Assembly: GCA_045597845.1 (NCBI GenBank) | Contig: JAZLKZ010000121.1 | Span: 22,915 to 86,914 of the forward strand | Origin: Colimorpha sp045597845 | Lineage (GTDB): Bacteria; Bacteroidota; Bacteroidia; Bacteroidales; P3 | Direction of reading: 5' to 3' | DNA: 64,000 nt | Part shown: positions 33,449 to 43,448 of the stretch, piece by piece | Position numbering within the stretch: position 1 is the first letter of the stretch | Layout of the letters: each line of letters begins with the position of its first letter | Program-made: the position numbers and the translations under genes | Notes under the pieces: model-generated | Told to the model about the DNA's origin: nothing | Seen by the model: the letters and a program-made list of their open reading frames with translations, nothing else | Databases searched by the model: none

Positions 33449-35302
33449 CTATCTTCTCCGTTTCTTTTTGATCTTGCGGGTGAGAGGAAGTTTCTGGCAT
33501 GGGTTGACTTCCATGTAGGTCTTTTCCATTTCGGTGCGTGTTACCTCGCCGCGTAAGTATTTTTCAATCACCAAACTTGCAATGGGCGCTGCCCAAGTTC
33601 CACCGCCGCCTTGTGCATTTTCGACATATACCGCCACGGCGATTTTGGGATTTTCCATGGGCGCGAAGGCGATGAATACAGAGTGGTCGTTGCCATAGTT
33701 TTCCGCGGTGCCGGTCTTGCCGCACACGGCAATGTCGTCGATTTTGGCGCGTCGTGCCGTTCCGCCGGGTTCGTGAACAACATCATACATGCCGCCGGCG
33801 GCGATATCGAAGAAATGTGAGGGAATCCCCGTAGTGTGTTTGTTGTAGAACTCTTCGTTTTTGGTAGAGTCGGCGCCATAGTAGCGCACCAAGTGAGGCG
33901 TATAGTAATATCCCCGGTTGGCAACGATGCAGGCAAGGTTTGCCATCTGTAAAGGCACCACCTCCACTTCGCCTTGTCCGATGCTGTTGGAGTAGATGGT
34001 AGAGAACTGCCACCGTTCTTTGCCATACCACCGGTTGTAGTAGGCCGTATCAGGAATGTTGCCGCTTTTCACGTTTGGGAGGTCTATGGGAAGTCGTTGT
34101 CCGAACCCGAACCGGTGCATGTATTGCTCCCAGATTGTAAGTCCGTAGGCGGCGTCCTTGAAGGCGTTTTTGTATTTACCTTGTTGGATTACACGTCGAT
34201 ATGTAAAATAAAAGTAAGGGTTGCACGACATTTTGATACCTTGTCGAACCGAAGCGGCAGATGGATGGTTGTGGCAACCCACTTTGGATTTGTCGCAGGG
34301 GAATCCGGTATTGGGCTGGATGACACCCAAGTCGAGGGCGATCATGGCCTGAGCCACCTTGAAGATGGATCCAGGAGGATATTGCGCTTGAAGGGCTCTG
34401 TTGAACAACGGTTTGCTGATGTCTTCGGAAAGCATCTGGTAATTCTTGCCGCGCACCCTGCCCACCAGCAGGTTCGGGTCGTAGCAGGGTGCGGAGAGCA
34501 GCGTAAGCACCTCGCCCGTGGATGGTTCTATTGCCACGATACATCCGCGCTTGTTGGCCATCAGTTTTTCGGCGTATTCTTGTAGGCTGGCATCGATGGT
34601 GGTGTAGAGATTTCCGCCTTCGTAGGGAAGGGTGTCGTGCGCTCCGTGCTGATAGGGTCCAATTTCTCGGTTTCGTACATCTACATGCATGATTTTCTTC
34701 CCTTTGACGCCGCGCAGCACTTCTTCGTAGGATTTTTCCAACCCACTTTTGCCGATATAATCGCCTTGTGTGTAGTAGGCGTCAGCGTCAATTTCACCTT
34801 GGTTTACTTCGCCTACATAGCCCAGCACATGCGCGGCGATAGGTTTGTCGTATTTCCGGAGTGTTCGCTTCTGGATGTAGAAACCTTTGTATTTGTATAG
34901 TTGACCTTCCCAGCGGCTGTATTCTTCTTTTGAAATTTGTTTCATGAAGATGGATTCCGTATAGGGAGAGTATTTGCGAGCCTTCTCGATGCGTGAATCA
35001 AAATCATCGCGCGTTATGCCAATCGTGGCGCAGAAAGATGCAGTGTCGAAATTCTTAACCATTCTGGGGATTACCATCATGTCGTAGACGGCCTCGTTAT
35101 AGACCAGCAGTTCTCCGTTGCGGTCGTAGATAAGTCCACGTGCGGGATATTGGGTGATGTTTCTAAGTGCCTGCCTGTCGGCGAGTTCTTTGTATTTTGG
35201 TTCGAACAATTGCAGAAAGGAGAGCCTGATGATGAATATCAAGCCCACGGCTATGAAAATGGCCTTTACGATGCTGCTGCGATTGCTGAACTGGTTAGAC
35301 AC
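33449..35302 (-). CDS. mrdA: Penicillin-binding protein 2
   Basis: A 617-residue class B transpeptidase for elongation. There is a single N-terminal membrane anchor (residues ~12-32), a dimerisation domain with ARGLIYDRNGELL, and a transpeptidase domain with SxxK in PPGSIFKVAQ, SxN in IYSNSIGQG and KTGT in CGKTGTAEN. The start is GTG 35302. mreB, mreC and mreD, which usually precede mrdA in this phylum, are not upstream here; thyA is divergent instead. The C-terminus is a short basic tail. Confidence 0.95.
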   Translation of the reverse strand: MSNQFSNRSSIVKAIFIAVGLIFIIRLSFLQLFEPKYKELADRQALRNITQYPARGLIYDRNGELLVYNEAVYDMMVIPRMVKNFDTASFCATIGITRDDFDSRIEKARKYSPYTESIFMKQISKEEYSRWEGQLYKYKGFYIQKRTLRKYDKPIAAHVLGYVGEVNQGEIDADAYYTQGDYIGKSGLEKSYEEVLRGVKGKKIMHVDVRNREIGPYQHGAHDTLPYEGGNLYTTIDASLQEYAEKLMANKRGCIVAIEPSTGEVLTLLSAPCYDPNLLVGRVRGKNYQMLSEDISKPLFNRALQAQYPPGSIFKVAQAMIALDLGVIQPNTGFPCDKSKVGCHNHPSAASVRQGIKMSCNPYFYFTYRRVIQQGKYKNAFKDAAYGLTIWEQYMHRFGFGQRLPIDLPNVKSGNIPDTAYYNRWYGKERWQFSTIYSNSIGQGEVEVVPLQMANLACIVANRGYYYTPHLVRYYGADSTKNEEFYNKHTTGIPSHFFDIAAGGMYDVVHEPGGTARRAKIDDIAVCGKTGTAENYGNDHSVFIAFAPMENPKIAVAVYVENAQGGGGTWAAPIASLVIEKYLRGEVTRTEMEKTYMEVNPCQKLPLTRKIKKKRRR

Positions 35303-35466
35303 TAAGAGTCAAGAACTGGTTATTATAAATATTTATTAACTCAAAAGTATGGGAAATATTGCGTTTGTTTCGAAAATCTTTTGCCTTTGCGAAAAAAAAA
35401 ACAATGTCTTTGCGTGTTTTTATTAATTATAAAAAATAAAATAAGAGCTTTTGCGTTCTATATTTT

Positions 35467-36261
35467 ATGAAACAATATTTAGACCTCTTGCAGCATGTGC
35501 TCGGCAACGGCGTGGAGAAAGACGACCGCACGGGTACGGGCACTATAAGCACCTTTGGATATCAGATGCGTTTCCATTTGGATGACGGATTTCCGTTGTT
35601 GACTACCAAGAAATTACATCTCCGGTCCATCATCTACGAATTGTTGTGGTTCCTTAAAGGAGACACGAATGTTCAGTACCTCCATGACCATAAGGTGACC
35701 ATTTGGGACGAATGGGCGGATGCGAATGGTGACTTGGGTCCTATCTATGGACATCAATGGAGAAGCTGGGGCTGCGCCGACGGTGGTCACATCGATCAGA
35801 TTGAGAATCTGATTCGTGACATCAAGACCAATCCCAATTCGCGTCGGTTGCTGGTCTCAGCATGGAACGTTGGAGAGGTCGATAAGATGGCGTTGCCGCC
35901 ATGCCATATCTTGTTTCAGTTTTATGTGGCCAATGGCAGGCTGAGTTGCCAGCTTTATCAGCGTAGTGCGGACATCTTTCTGGGAGTTCCGTTTAATATT
36001 GCCTCGTATGCTTTGTTTACCATGATGATTGCGCAGGCTTGCGGATTGCAATATGGAGATTTCATCCATACTTTAGGCGACGCCCATATCTATAAGAACC
36101 ATTTGGAGCAGTGCAGGTTGCAGCTTACTCGAGAGCCGCGTCCACTGCCTACCATGAAGTTGAATCCCGAGAAGAAGAATATCCTCGATTTCGACTATGA
36201 AGACTTTGTATTGGAAGGCTACGATCCTCACCCTCATATCAAAGGAGAGGTGAGCGTGTAA
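35467..36261 (+). CDS. thyA: Thymidylate synthase
   Basis: A 264-residue enzyme that methylates dUMP to dTMP with methylene-tetrahydrofolate. The active-site Cys is in LPPCHILFQFYV. Folate- and dUMP-binding motifs are DRTGTGT (residues 20-26), YGHQWRSWG and YQRSADIFLGVPFNIASYA. Length is exactly that of typical ThyA. It is followed, after 74 nt, by a mannose-1-phosphate guanylyltransferase rather than the often-linked dihydrofolate reductase. Confidence 0.97.
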   Translation: MKQYLDLLQHVLGNGVEKDDRTGTGTISTFGYQMRFHLDDGFPLLTTKKLHLRSIIYELLWFLKGDTNVQYLHDHKVTIWDEWADANGDLGPIYGHQWRSWGCADGGHIDQIENLIRDIKTNPNSRRLLVSAWNVGEVDKMALPPCHILFQFYVANGRLSCQLYQRSADIFLGVPFNIASYALFTMMIAQACGLQYGDFIHTLGDAHIYKNHLEQCRLQLTREPRPLPTMKLNPEKKNILDFDYEDFVLEGYDPHPHIKGEVSV

Positions 36262-36335
36262 GTTGTATCTTGTGTGCTAATTCGAGAAAAGTTTGAAACC
36301 GACTAAAAGTAAACTTAAAAACAGATTAATCTATC

Positions 36336-37412
36336 TTGAATCGAAATAACTATTGTATAATCATGGCCGGCGGTTTTGGAAGCCGGTTCTGGCCGATGAG
36401 CAAATCGGACAACCCCAAGCAGTTTGTGGATGTGATGGGCGTAGGTGAGTCGATGTTGCAAACCACGTTTCGCAGGTTTGAGCGCATCTGCCCGCGAGAG
36501 AATATCATTATCGTTACGGGGCGCAACTATGTGGAGAAAGTGCGCCAGCAGCTGCCTGGCCTTTTGTCCTATCAAATATTGGCAGAGCCTACGCGCAGAA
36601 ACACGGCTCCTTGCGTGGCTTATGCCGGAGCTGTGATATCCAAACTGAACCCCGACGCCAATATCGTGGTTACCCCTTCGGACCATGCTGTTTTTGGTGA
36701 GGACCGATTTGTGAACAACATCACAGACGCTTTTCGTATCACCGCGGAACGTCCATGGATCATCACAATAGGTGCGCGCCCTGTAAATCCCAATACCAAA
36801 TACGGCTATATCCAGTTTCGGGAGCGGGCCTCCCTTCCCGAGGCTCACAACCTCCACGAGGTGGTCACCTTTACGGAGAAGCCGCCCGTAGAGATGGCGC
36901 GCCAATTCATCGCTTCGGGAGAGTTTTTCTGGAACTCGGGTTTGTTTGTGTGGAGCTTGAAGACCTTAATGCAAGCCTACAAGGACTTTCTCCCAAACAT
37001 CGCCGCGAGTTTCTTCGAGTTGAGCGATCAGAGCGACACCGAGGAACTGGACAAAGTGTATGCTTTGAGCGAAGCCATTTCCATTGACTTTGGTATTATG
37101 GAAAAGGCTGGAAATGTGCATGTAATGGAAGCTGATTTTGGTTGGAGCGACGTTGAAACGTGGGATTCTTTGTCGAATACCTGTGTGAAAGATGCCGATG
37201 GCAATGCGATTGTGTCGGGCAACGTGTTTGCCTATGATGTGAAGAATTGCGTGGTTCATTTGCCTAAGGACAAGACGGTAGTGCTTCAAGGCATGCGGGA
37301 TTGCATCGTGGCTGGAGACGCAGACACGCTGCTGGTTTGCCAGAAATCCGCAGAGGAACTCATCTTCAAGTTCGCTTCGGACGTTGAATTGAGTAAGATT
37401 ATGAGAAATTAA
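36336..37412 (+). CDS. Mannose-1-phosphate guanylyltransferase
   Basis: A 358-residue nucleotidyltransferase making GDP-mannose from mannose-1-phosphate and GTP, for surface glycans. The signature MAGGFGSRFWPMSKSDNPKQF carries the nucleotide-binding loop and catalytic Lys. EPTRRNTAPC, TPSDHAVF, FTEKPP and FWNSGLFVW complete the ManC-type pattern. It is a single-domain form without the C-terminal phosphomannose isomerase. TTG 36336 is chosen as start because the first beta strand (NNYCIIMAGG) lies upstream of the first ATG. Confidence 0.92.
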   Translation: MNRNNYCIIMAGGFGSRFWPMSKSDNPKQFVDVMGVGESMLQTTFRRFERICPRENIIIVTGRNYVEKVRQQLPGLLSYQILAEPTRRNTAPCVAYAGAVISKLNPDANIVVTPSDHAVFGEDRFVNNITDAFRITAERPWIITIGARPVNPNTKYGYIQFRERASLPEAHNLHEVVTFTEKPPVEMARQFIASGEFFWNSGLFVWSLKTLMQAYKDFLPNIAASFFELSDQSDTEELDKVYALSEAISIDFGIMEKAGNVHVMEADFGWSDVETWDSLSNTCVKDADGNAIVSGNVFAYDVKNCVVHLPKDKTVVLQGMRDCIVAGDADTLLVCQKSAEELIFKFASDVELSKIMRN

Positions 37413-37490
37413 GGCTTGTAGAAGTGCATGCAAGAAAGACCTGTTTTTATTTTGTTATATAGAGTTAGTCAATAATAAAACATCAATAAT

Positions 37491-38897
37491 ATGAAACGTA
37501 TTGAAATTATTTCGCTTTTGAAAGGTGACGTTGAGCAGTTGATCGACACCACCGTCAATGTCAAAGGTTGGGTACGCTCCAAGCGTGGCAACAAAAACGT
37601 GGCATTCATTGCCTTGAACGATGGTTCCATCATACATAATATTCAGGTAGTGGTTGATATTGCCAACTTTGACGAGAATTTGCTGAAACGCATCACCACG
37701 GGTGCATGTCTTTCGGTTGACGGCAAATTGGTGAAATCGCAGGGCGCAGGCCAGGCTGTTGAGATTCAAGCCGAAAACATCGAGCTTTACGGCGAGGCTG
37801 ACCCCGAAACCTATCCCTTGCAAAAGAAAGGACACTCCATGGAGTTCCTGCGCGAAATCGGACATTTGCGTCCCAGAACCAACACTTTTGGCGCAGTTTG
37901 CCGCATCCGTCACAATATGGCTTACGCCATCCATACCTTCTTCCATGAGAATGGTTTCTTCTATTTCCATACCCCGCTCATTACGGCAAGCGACTGCGAA
38001 GGTGCCGGCGAGATGTTCCAGGTTACTACACTTGACATGAACAATCCTCCCCGCAAGGAAGACGGTTCCATCGACTACAGCCAGGACTTCTTTGGCAAGC
38101 AGACTTCCCTCACCGTGAGCGGTCAGCTGGAAGGCGAGTTGGGCGCCACTTCGTTGGGCAAGATTTATACCTTTGGACCTACTTTCCGCGCTGAGAACAG
38201 CAACACGCCTCGCCACTTGGCAGAGTTCTGGATGATTGAGCCCGAGATGGCATTCTACGACATCGACGACCTTACCGCTCTTGAGGAACGTTTCATCAAG
38301 TACTGCGTAAAATGGGCTTTGGATCATTGCGAAGATGACCTTGAATTCCTCAACAAGATGGTTGACAATGGCTTGATTGAGCGTTTGAGAGGTGTCATCA
38401 ATACCGAGTTTGTCCGTTTGCCTTACACAGAGGGTGTGCGCATCTTGGAAGAGGCCGTCAAGAATGGTCACAAGTTTGAATATCCCGTATTCTGGGGTGC
38501 CGACCTCGCCAGCGAGCACGAACGCTATCTCGTCGAGGAGCATTTCAAGAAGCCTGTCATCATGATTGACTACCCCAAGGAAATCAAGGCTTTCTATATG
38601 AAGCAGAATGCCGACGGCAAGACCGTTCAGGGCACTGATGTGCTGTTCCCGCAGATTGGCGAGATTATCGGAGGTTCGGTGCGTGAAGAGAACTACGACA
38701 AGTTGATGAACCGCATCAATGAGCTCAACATTCCAATGAAGGATATGTGGTGGTATCTCGACACTCGTCGCTATGGCTCTTGTCCTCATGCCGGTTTCGG
38801 TCTCGGTTTCGAGCGTCTGATGCTCTTTGTTACGGGTATGGGCAACATTCGCGATGTGATTCCTTTCCCCAGAACGCCCAAGACTGCCGAGTTCTAA
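37491..38897 (+). CDS. asnS: Asparaginyl-tRNA synthetase
   Basis: A 468-residue class IIb aminoacyl-tRNA synthetase. The N-terminal OB fold (residues ~18-105) contains GWVRSKRGNKNVAFIALNDGS. The catalytic core has motif 2 in TFRAENSNTPRHLAEFWMIEPE and motif 3 in GFGLGFERLMLFVTG. The C-terminal end PFPRTPKTAEF is typical of AsnRS. Strong, regular codon use suggests high expression. Its antisense strand has a long open frame that reflects this codon bias only. Confidence 0.96.
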   Translation: MKRIEIISLLKGDVEQLIDTTVNVKGWVRSKRGNKNVAFIALNDGSIIHNIQVVVDIANFDENLLKRITTGACLSVDGKLVKSQGAGQAVEIQAENIELYGEADPETYPLQKKGHSMEFLREIGHLRPRTNTFGAVCRIRHNMAYAIHTFFHENGFFYFHTPLITASDCEGAGEMFQVTTLDMNNPPRKEDGSIDYSQDFFGKQTSLTVSGQLEGELGATSLGKIYTFGPTFRAENSNTPRHLAEFWMIEPEMAFYDIDDLTALEERFIKYCVKWALDHCEDDLEFLNKMVDNGLIERLRGVINTEFVRLPYTEGVRILEEAVKNGHKFEYPVFWGADLASEHERYLVEEHFKKPVIMIDYPKEIKAFYMKQNADGKTVQGTDVLFPQIGEIIGGSVREENYDKLMNRINELNIPMKDMWWYLDTRRYGSCPHAGFGLGFERLMLFVTGMGNIRDVIPFPRTPKTAEF

Positions 38898-38900
38898 TTG

Positions 38901-39824
38901 ATGACGCAAGACGAACAATATATAAGACGCTGCTTGCAGTTGGCTTCAAACGGGTTGGGTCGCACACGACCCAACCCGTTGGTTGGTTGTGTGGTGGTAC
39001 GCGACGGGGTGATATTGTCTGAAGGCTACCACCAGCAGTATGGCGGTTGGCATGCCGAACGTAACGCTTTGTTGCGCAATCCCGACATGGATTTCAATGG
39101 TGCTACGCTGTATGTGAATTTGGAACCTTGCTCCCATCAAGGAAAGACTCCGCCGTGTGCCGACCTCATCGTGGAAAAGGGCATCAAACGAGTTGTGTGT
39201 TGCAACGACGACCCCAACCCGTTGGTTTCGGGTAGGGGTTTTGCTATTTTGGAACGTGGTGGCATTGAAGTTGTTAGGCATGTACTGGAGGAGGAAGGAC
39301 GTTATCTTAATAGACGCTTTTTTACCTTCATGGAGCAACATCGTCCCTATGTTATCCTCAAATGGGCGGAGAGTGCCGACGGGTTTATGGCACCTTTGCA
39401 ACAGCAACAATATTGGATAAGTTCTCCTTATCAGACGTTGTTAAGCCACAAGTGGCGTACCGAGGAGGCGGCGATTCTTGTAGGGTCGCAGACCTATCTC
39501 GACGACCGGCCTCAACTTACTGCACGTCTGTGGAAAGGAACTAATCCCCAGCCTATAGTGCTGGATCGTAGAAACCGTCTCTTAGATGTGCCAAAACATT
39601 GGCTGCATTTGCATTGCGCTACGCCAGTCGAAGTATTGCAGATTCTTTATGAACACAAGCTGCAGTCGGTGATAGTGGAGGGTGGCCGGCAGGTGTTGGA
39701 CGCTTTCATCGAGTCGGGACTTTACGATGAGGTTCGAGTGTTCCGCAATCCTCAAGTATATTATCATAATGGCCTCAAGGCCCCATCCATCCCGCTATGT
39801 CAGGAGATACATATCGTACAATAG
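38901..39824 (+). CDS. ribD: Bifunctional riboflavin biosynthesis protein RibD
   Basis: A 307-residue enzyme combining an N-terminal pyrimidine deaminase and a C-terminal reductase. The deaminase zinc site is HAERNAL with EPCSHQGKTPPCADL. The C-terminal half has KWAESADGF, the RibD-type reductase start, and VIVEGGRQVLDAF. ATG 38901 is preferred over the TTG just before it. It follows asnS by 3 nt and overlaps the next gene by 28 nt, so the three probably form one transcript. Confidence 0.94.
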   Translation: MTQDEQYIRRCLQLASNGLGRTRPNPLVGCVVVRDGVILSEGYHQQYGGWHAERNALLRNPDMDFNGATLYVNLEPCSHQGKTPPCADLIVEKGIKRVVCCNDDPNPLVSGRGFAILERGGIEVVRHVLEEEGRYLNRRFFTFMEQHRPYVILKWAESADGFMAPLQQQQYWISSPYQTLLSHKWRTEEAAILVGSQTYLDDRPQLTARLWKGTNPQPIVLDRRNRLLDVPKHWLHLHCATPVEVLQILYEHKLQSVIVEGGRQVLDAFIESGLYDEVRVFRNPQVYYHNGLKAPSIPLCQEIHIVQ

Positions 39825-40399
39825 CGGTGCCTTCCCAAGGACTCTATAAGGAAAAGGGTAGCAAGTTCCTTGCTTTCGCCTTTCCCATTGCTTCTGTCGA
39901 GGAGGTCAAACCCATTTTGGAACGGCTGCGAAAGGAGTATTACGATGCCCGCCATCATTGCTACGCATACATGCTTGGCGCCGACAAAGAAGTCTTCCGC
40001 GTGAACGACGATGGAGAACCATCGGGAACGGGAGGCAGACCTATTCATGGACAGATGCTCTCTGCAGACCTTACCAATATGTTGATTGTGGTGGTGCGTT
40101 ATTTTGGTGGTATCTTGTTGGGCGCATCGGGGTTGGCAAATGCCTATAAGGCGGCGGCGCGCGACGCAATCGAGAACGCCACTATTATCGAGAAGACGGT
40201 GGATGTCACTTTCCACCTACAGTTTGAATATCCATTAATGAACGATGTGATGCGTGTGGTGAAGGATTTCGGATTGACATGCCGAAACCAGGATTTCAAC
40301 CTCGACTGTCGCATGGATGTAGCTATCCGCAAGTCGGAGGCTCCCCGCCTGCAAGATGCCATTGAGCATCTTCGGGGGGTGACCATTAATAGTGAATAG
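39797..40399 (+). CDS. YigZ/IMPACT-family protein
   Basis: A 200-residue protein of the UPF0029 (IMPACT/YigZ) family. Residues 1-~120 have the family signature DARHHCYAYMLG and DDGEPSGTGGRPIHGQM, followed by VVRYFGGILLGASGLANAYK. The C-terminal ~75 residues are the ferredoxin-like DUF1949-type domain. Relatives bind ribosomes or RNA, or influence translation, but no enzymatic role is established. It overlaps ribD by 28 nt, which fixes ATG 39797 as start. Confidence 0.9.
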   Translation: MSGDTYRTIAVPSQGLYKEKGSKFLAFAFPIASVEEVKPILERLRKEYYDARHHCYAYMLGADKEVFRVNDDGEPSGTGGRPIHGQMLSADLTNMLIVVVRYFGGILLGASGLANAYKAAARDAIENATIIEKTVDVTFHLQFEYPLMNDVMRVVKDFGLTCRNQDFNLDCRMDVAIRKSEAPRLQDAIEHLRGVTINSE

Positions 40400-40446
40400 G
40401 GCATAAGCCCTTTCCAAAATGTCAACGTCAAAATTACAGAACTCTC

Positions 40447-41007
40447 ATGAATACATTCTTGATAATCATATTTGCCGCCAAATCGGTAACGATAGTTACG
40501 ACGCTTGCTGCATTGTTGTGCAAACCGCGGTTGGCTTGGCGTTGTTTCTTGGGAAGATATCGGTTTGACCGTCGGCAGCCTCATGGTGTAGTGCAACTCT
40601 TGGCACGCTTTACATGGGAGTCGCCGCAGATGTGGCTTGGCTACAATTTCTCACAGATGCGCATTTTGCTCAATGTGGTTGATAGAGTAGATTATTATGG
40701 AGGTTCAACTTTTGTGACTTCCGAACGATGGAAATCTGGATATAGGGGTATGTCGTTGGGATGCTGTATCAATATTTGGACATACAAGCACCTTTATGGC
40801 GATTTTGAAGAGTATGTCGTCAAGAATGACCCCTTCGATCTCTTCAAACATGAATACGGCCATACCTTTGATAGTATTATCTTTGGTCCGTTCTATCTTC
40901 CTGTTGTGGGACTCGTGAGTTGTTTGGGTGTTTTGTTCTCAAAAAATCAGCAGCACCTGTGGACAGAACGCTCCGCGAACCGCCACGCACGGAAATACTT
41001 TGGTTGA
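40447..41007 (+). CDS. Predicted membrane-associated zinc metallopeptidase-like protein
   Basis: A 186-residue protein with an N-terminal hydrophobic segment (residues 1-25) and a second near the C-terminus. The sequence FKHEYGHTFDS fits the HExxH zinc motif, and TERSANRHARKYF downstream could supply the third ligand (Glu) as in gluzincins. The C-terminal ~40 residues also fit an M48-like layout. No signal for a soluble protease domain is seen, so it is probably membrane-embedded. The substrate is unknown. It follows the YigZ-family gene by 47 nt. Confidence 0.6.
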   Translation: MNTFLIIIFAAKSVTIVTTLAALLCKPRLAWRCFLGRYRFDRRQPHGVVQLLARFTWESPQMWLGYNFSQMRILLNVVDRVDYYGGSTFVTSERWKSGYRGMSLGCCINIWTYKHLYGDFEEYVVKNDPFDLFKHEYGHTFDSIIFGPFYLPVVGLVSCLGVLFSKNQQHLWTERSANRHARKYFG

Positions 41008-41088
41008 GGTTAATGGAAGAGTAAGACTCTTTTTGATTTGCTTTTCTCGTTTTTTTTTGCGAATTTTGCAAGTTAAAACTCTATTCCT

Positions 41089-43431
41089 ATGGCGGAAGAT
41101 TTATTGATGCAATTGAATGAAAACCAGCGTGAAGCCGCTGGGTGTACGGAAGGTCCTGTGATGATTATCGCTGGCGCTGGCTCAGGCAAGACACGTACGC
41201 TTACCTATCGAATTGCTTACCTGATCAGCAAGGGCGTGGATCCATTCAATGTTCTTGCATTGACTTTCACCAACAAGGCGGCAGGCGAGATGAAGGAACG
41301 TATCATCAAACTTGTAGGCGGTGACGCCCGCAACATCTGGATGGGTACCTTTCACTCGGTTTTCGCGCGTATTCTTCGTGCGGAGGCTACCAAGTTGGGC
41401 TATATCTCTTCGTTCACCATCTACGACAACGACGACAGCAAGTCTGCCATCAAGCAGATTGTCAAACAGATGAATCTTGACCCAAAAACTTACAATCCCG
41501 GATATGTGCTGAGCCGAATCTCGATGGCGAAGAGCAATCTTATTCTACCTGAGGAATATGCGACTAACGTAGAGATTCAGCAGACCGACATCACTTCGCA
41601 CAAGCCGTTGATCAAGGACATCTACAAGATTTACAACCAACGACTGCGCAATGCAATGGCGATGGATTTTGATGATTTGCTGGTAAATACGAACATATTG
41701 CTTAGGGATTTCCCCGAAGTGCTGCTGAAGTACCAGAATAGGTTCCGTTATATTATGGTTGACGAGTATCAGGACACCAACTATTCGCAGTACCTTATCG
41801 TAAAGAAACTTGCCGCACGGTTCCAAAACATCTGTGTTGTGGGCGACGATGCACAAAGTATCTACGCTTTCCGTGGCGCGAACATCCAGAATATCTTCAA
41901 TTTCAAGCGTGACTATCCAAACTTGCATCTTTTCAAGTTGGAGCAGAACTACCGCTCGACGCAGAATATCGTGAATGCCGCTAACTCCATCATTTCAAAG
42001 AACAAGGAACAAATCCCCAAAGAGATTTGGACGGATAACGGAATGGGCAACAAGATCAAGTTGCTGAGTGCCGCAGATGAACGTGACGAGGCCGTACAAG
42101 TTGCGGATTCGATTTTGAAGTACCATATAGGTGAGGATGTCGCTTTTAAGGATTGTGCTATCCTTTACCGAACCAACGTGCAGTCGCGTGCCATCGAGGA
42201 AGCGCTGCGCAAAATGAACATCCCTTACCGTATCTATCAAGGTCTTTCGTTCTATGGACGCAAGGAAATCAAGGATGTGCTGGCTTATCTGCGATTGGTT
42301 GTGAACAACTACGACGACGAATCGGTGGTGCGTGTCATCAACTATCCTGCCCGTGGCATTGGTCAAACCACTATGGACAAGATTCGCCTGGCGGCCGCCG
42401 ACAATGGTGTGGCTATTTGGACAGTGCTGGAGAATATTTCCGATTTCGGACTGGGATTCAATGGCGGTACCGTGGCGAGAATCAACGACTTTGTTGTTAT
42501 GATCAAACGTTTTACGGCAGTCATCTCCACTACGGATGCCTATTCGTTGGCGAAGCAGGTTGTATATGCTTCCGGCATCTTCACCGCTTTGCGTGATGAC
42601 GACGATCCCGACAACCCCAACCGTATCGAGAATATCGAGGAATTGTTGAATGGTATTCAGGAGTTTTGCGAAACGGAAGATAACATCACTCCGATGTCGA
42701 GAGAAGAGCAAAACCAAGAGGAAGAAGCCTCAAAAGATGCCGCTCCACAATTAAAGACCCTTGACCAGTTCTTGCAGCAAGTGCTTTTGCTCACTTCGGA
42801 GGACAAGGACAAAGACAATGATGCAGACAAGGTATCGTTGATGACGGTGCATGCCGCAAAGGGACTTGAGTTCCCGTATGTATATGTGGTTGGCATGGAG
42901 GAGAATCTTTTCCCCTCGATGCTGAGCATTTCGAGTCGTCAGGAACTGGAAGAGGAACGTCGATTGTTCTATGTCGCCGTTACGCGTGCCGAGCGTCAGG
43001 TGACGCTTTCCTATGCCATGACGCGCTATCAGTTTGGTAATTCTTCCTGTCAGGAGATGAGCCGTTTTATCGAGGACATCGATGAGCATTACATCGAGGC
43101 GCCGATGCGTAGGAAATCTTTTCCGAAGGTGGGCAGCTTGCCACATACTTTCGGCGAACGCCGTCAGTTTGCCACCAAACCAAAGACCGATTCCAAGGCT
43201 CCTCAGCAGCGTACCTTTACGTCGGTAAGCAAACCCACGCTGCCCAACACGCCGTCGGAAATCAACAGCATTCAGGTGGGTATGAAGGTGGCGCACGTCA
43301 AATTCGGAATCGGACAGGTATTGCAGATAGAAGGCTCGGCCGACAGCCGCAAGGCTACGGTCTTTTTTGAGAACGTTGGTCAGAAACAGTTGTTGCTGAA
43401 GTTCGCCAAACTGACGATTGTAGGTGAATAA
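41089..43431 (+). CDS. pcrA: UvrD/PcrA-family DNA helicase
   Basis: A 780-residue SF1A 3'-5' helicase acting in excision repair and in removing RecA or stalled polymerases. Motif I is AGAGSGKT, motif II is DEYQDTN, motif III is GDDAQSIYAFRGA, motif IV is LEQNYRST, motif V is TVHAAKGLEFPYV and motif VI is VAVTRAERQ. The last ~60 residues contain VAHVKFGIGQVLQIEG, the Tudor-like tail by which PcrA contacts RNA polymerase. Length is normal. It stands 82 nt after the zincin gene. Confidence 0.95.
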   Translation: MAEDLLMQLNENQREAAGCTEGPVMIIAGAGSGKTRTLTYRIAYLISKGVDPFNVLALTFTNKAAGEMKERIIKLVGGDARNIWMGTFHSVFARILRAEATKLGYISSFTIYDNDDSKSAIKQIVKQMNLDPKTYNPGYVLSRISMAKSNLILPEEYATNVEIQQTDITSHKPLIKDIYKIYNQRLRNAMAMDFDDLLVNTNILLRDFPEVLLKYQNRFRYIMVDEYQDTNYSQYLIVKKLAARFQNICVVGDDAQSIYAFRGANIQNIFNFKRDYPNLHLFKLEQNYRSTQNIVNAANSIISKNKEQIPKEIWTDNGMGNKIKLLSAADERDEAVQVADSILKYHIGEDVAFKDCAILYRTNVQSRAIEEALRKMNIPYRIYQGLSFYGRKEIKDVLAYLRLVVNNYDDESVVRVINYPARGIGQTTMDKIRLAAADNGVAIWTVLENISDFGLGFNGGTVARINDFVVMIKRFTAVISTTDAYSLAKQVVYASGIFTALRDDDDPDNPNRIENIEELLNGIQEFCETEDNITPMSREEQNQEEEASKDAAPQLKTLDQFLQQVLLLTSEDKDKDNDADKVSLMTVHAAKGLEFPYVYVVGMEENLFPSMLSISSRQELEEERRLFYVAVTRAERQVTLSYAMTRYQFGNSSCQEMSRFIEDIDEHYIEAPMRRKSFPKVGSLPHTFGERRQFATKPKTDSKAPQQRTFTSVSKPTLPNTPSEINSIQVGMKVAHVKFGIGQVLQIEGSADSRKATVFFENVGQKQLLLKFAKLTIVGE

Positions 43432-43448
43432 ATTTAGGAGGTTGATCT

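Noticed and set aside
37455..38918. Antisense frame of 487 codons over asnS
   Set aside because: AsnS is certain on the plus strand. The open antisense frame follows from its codon bias.
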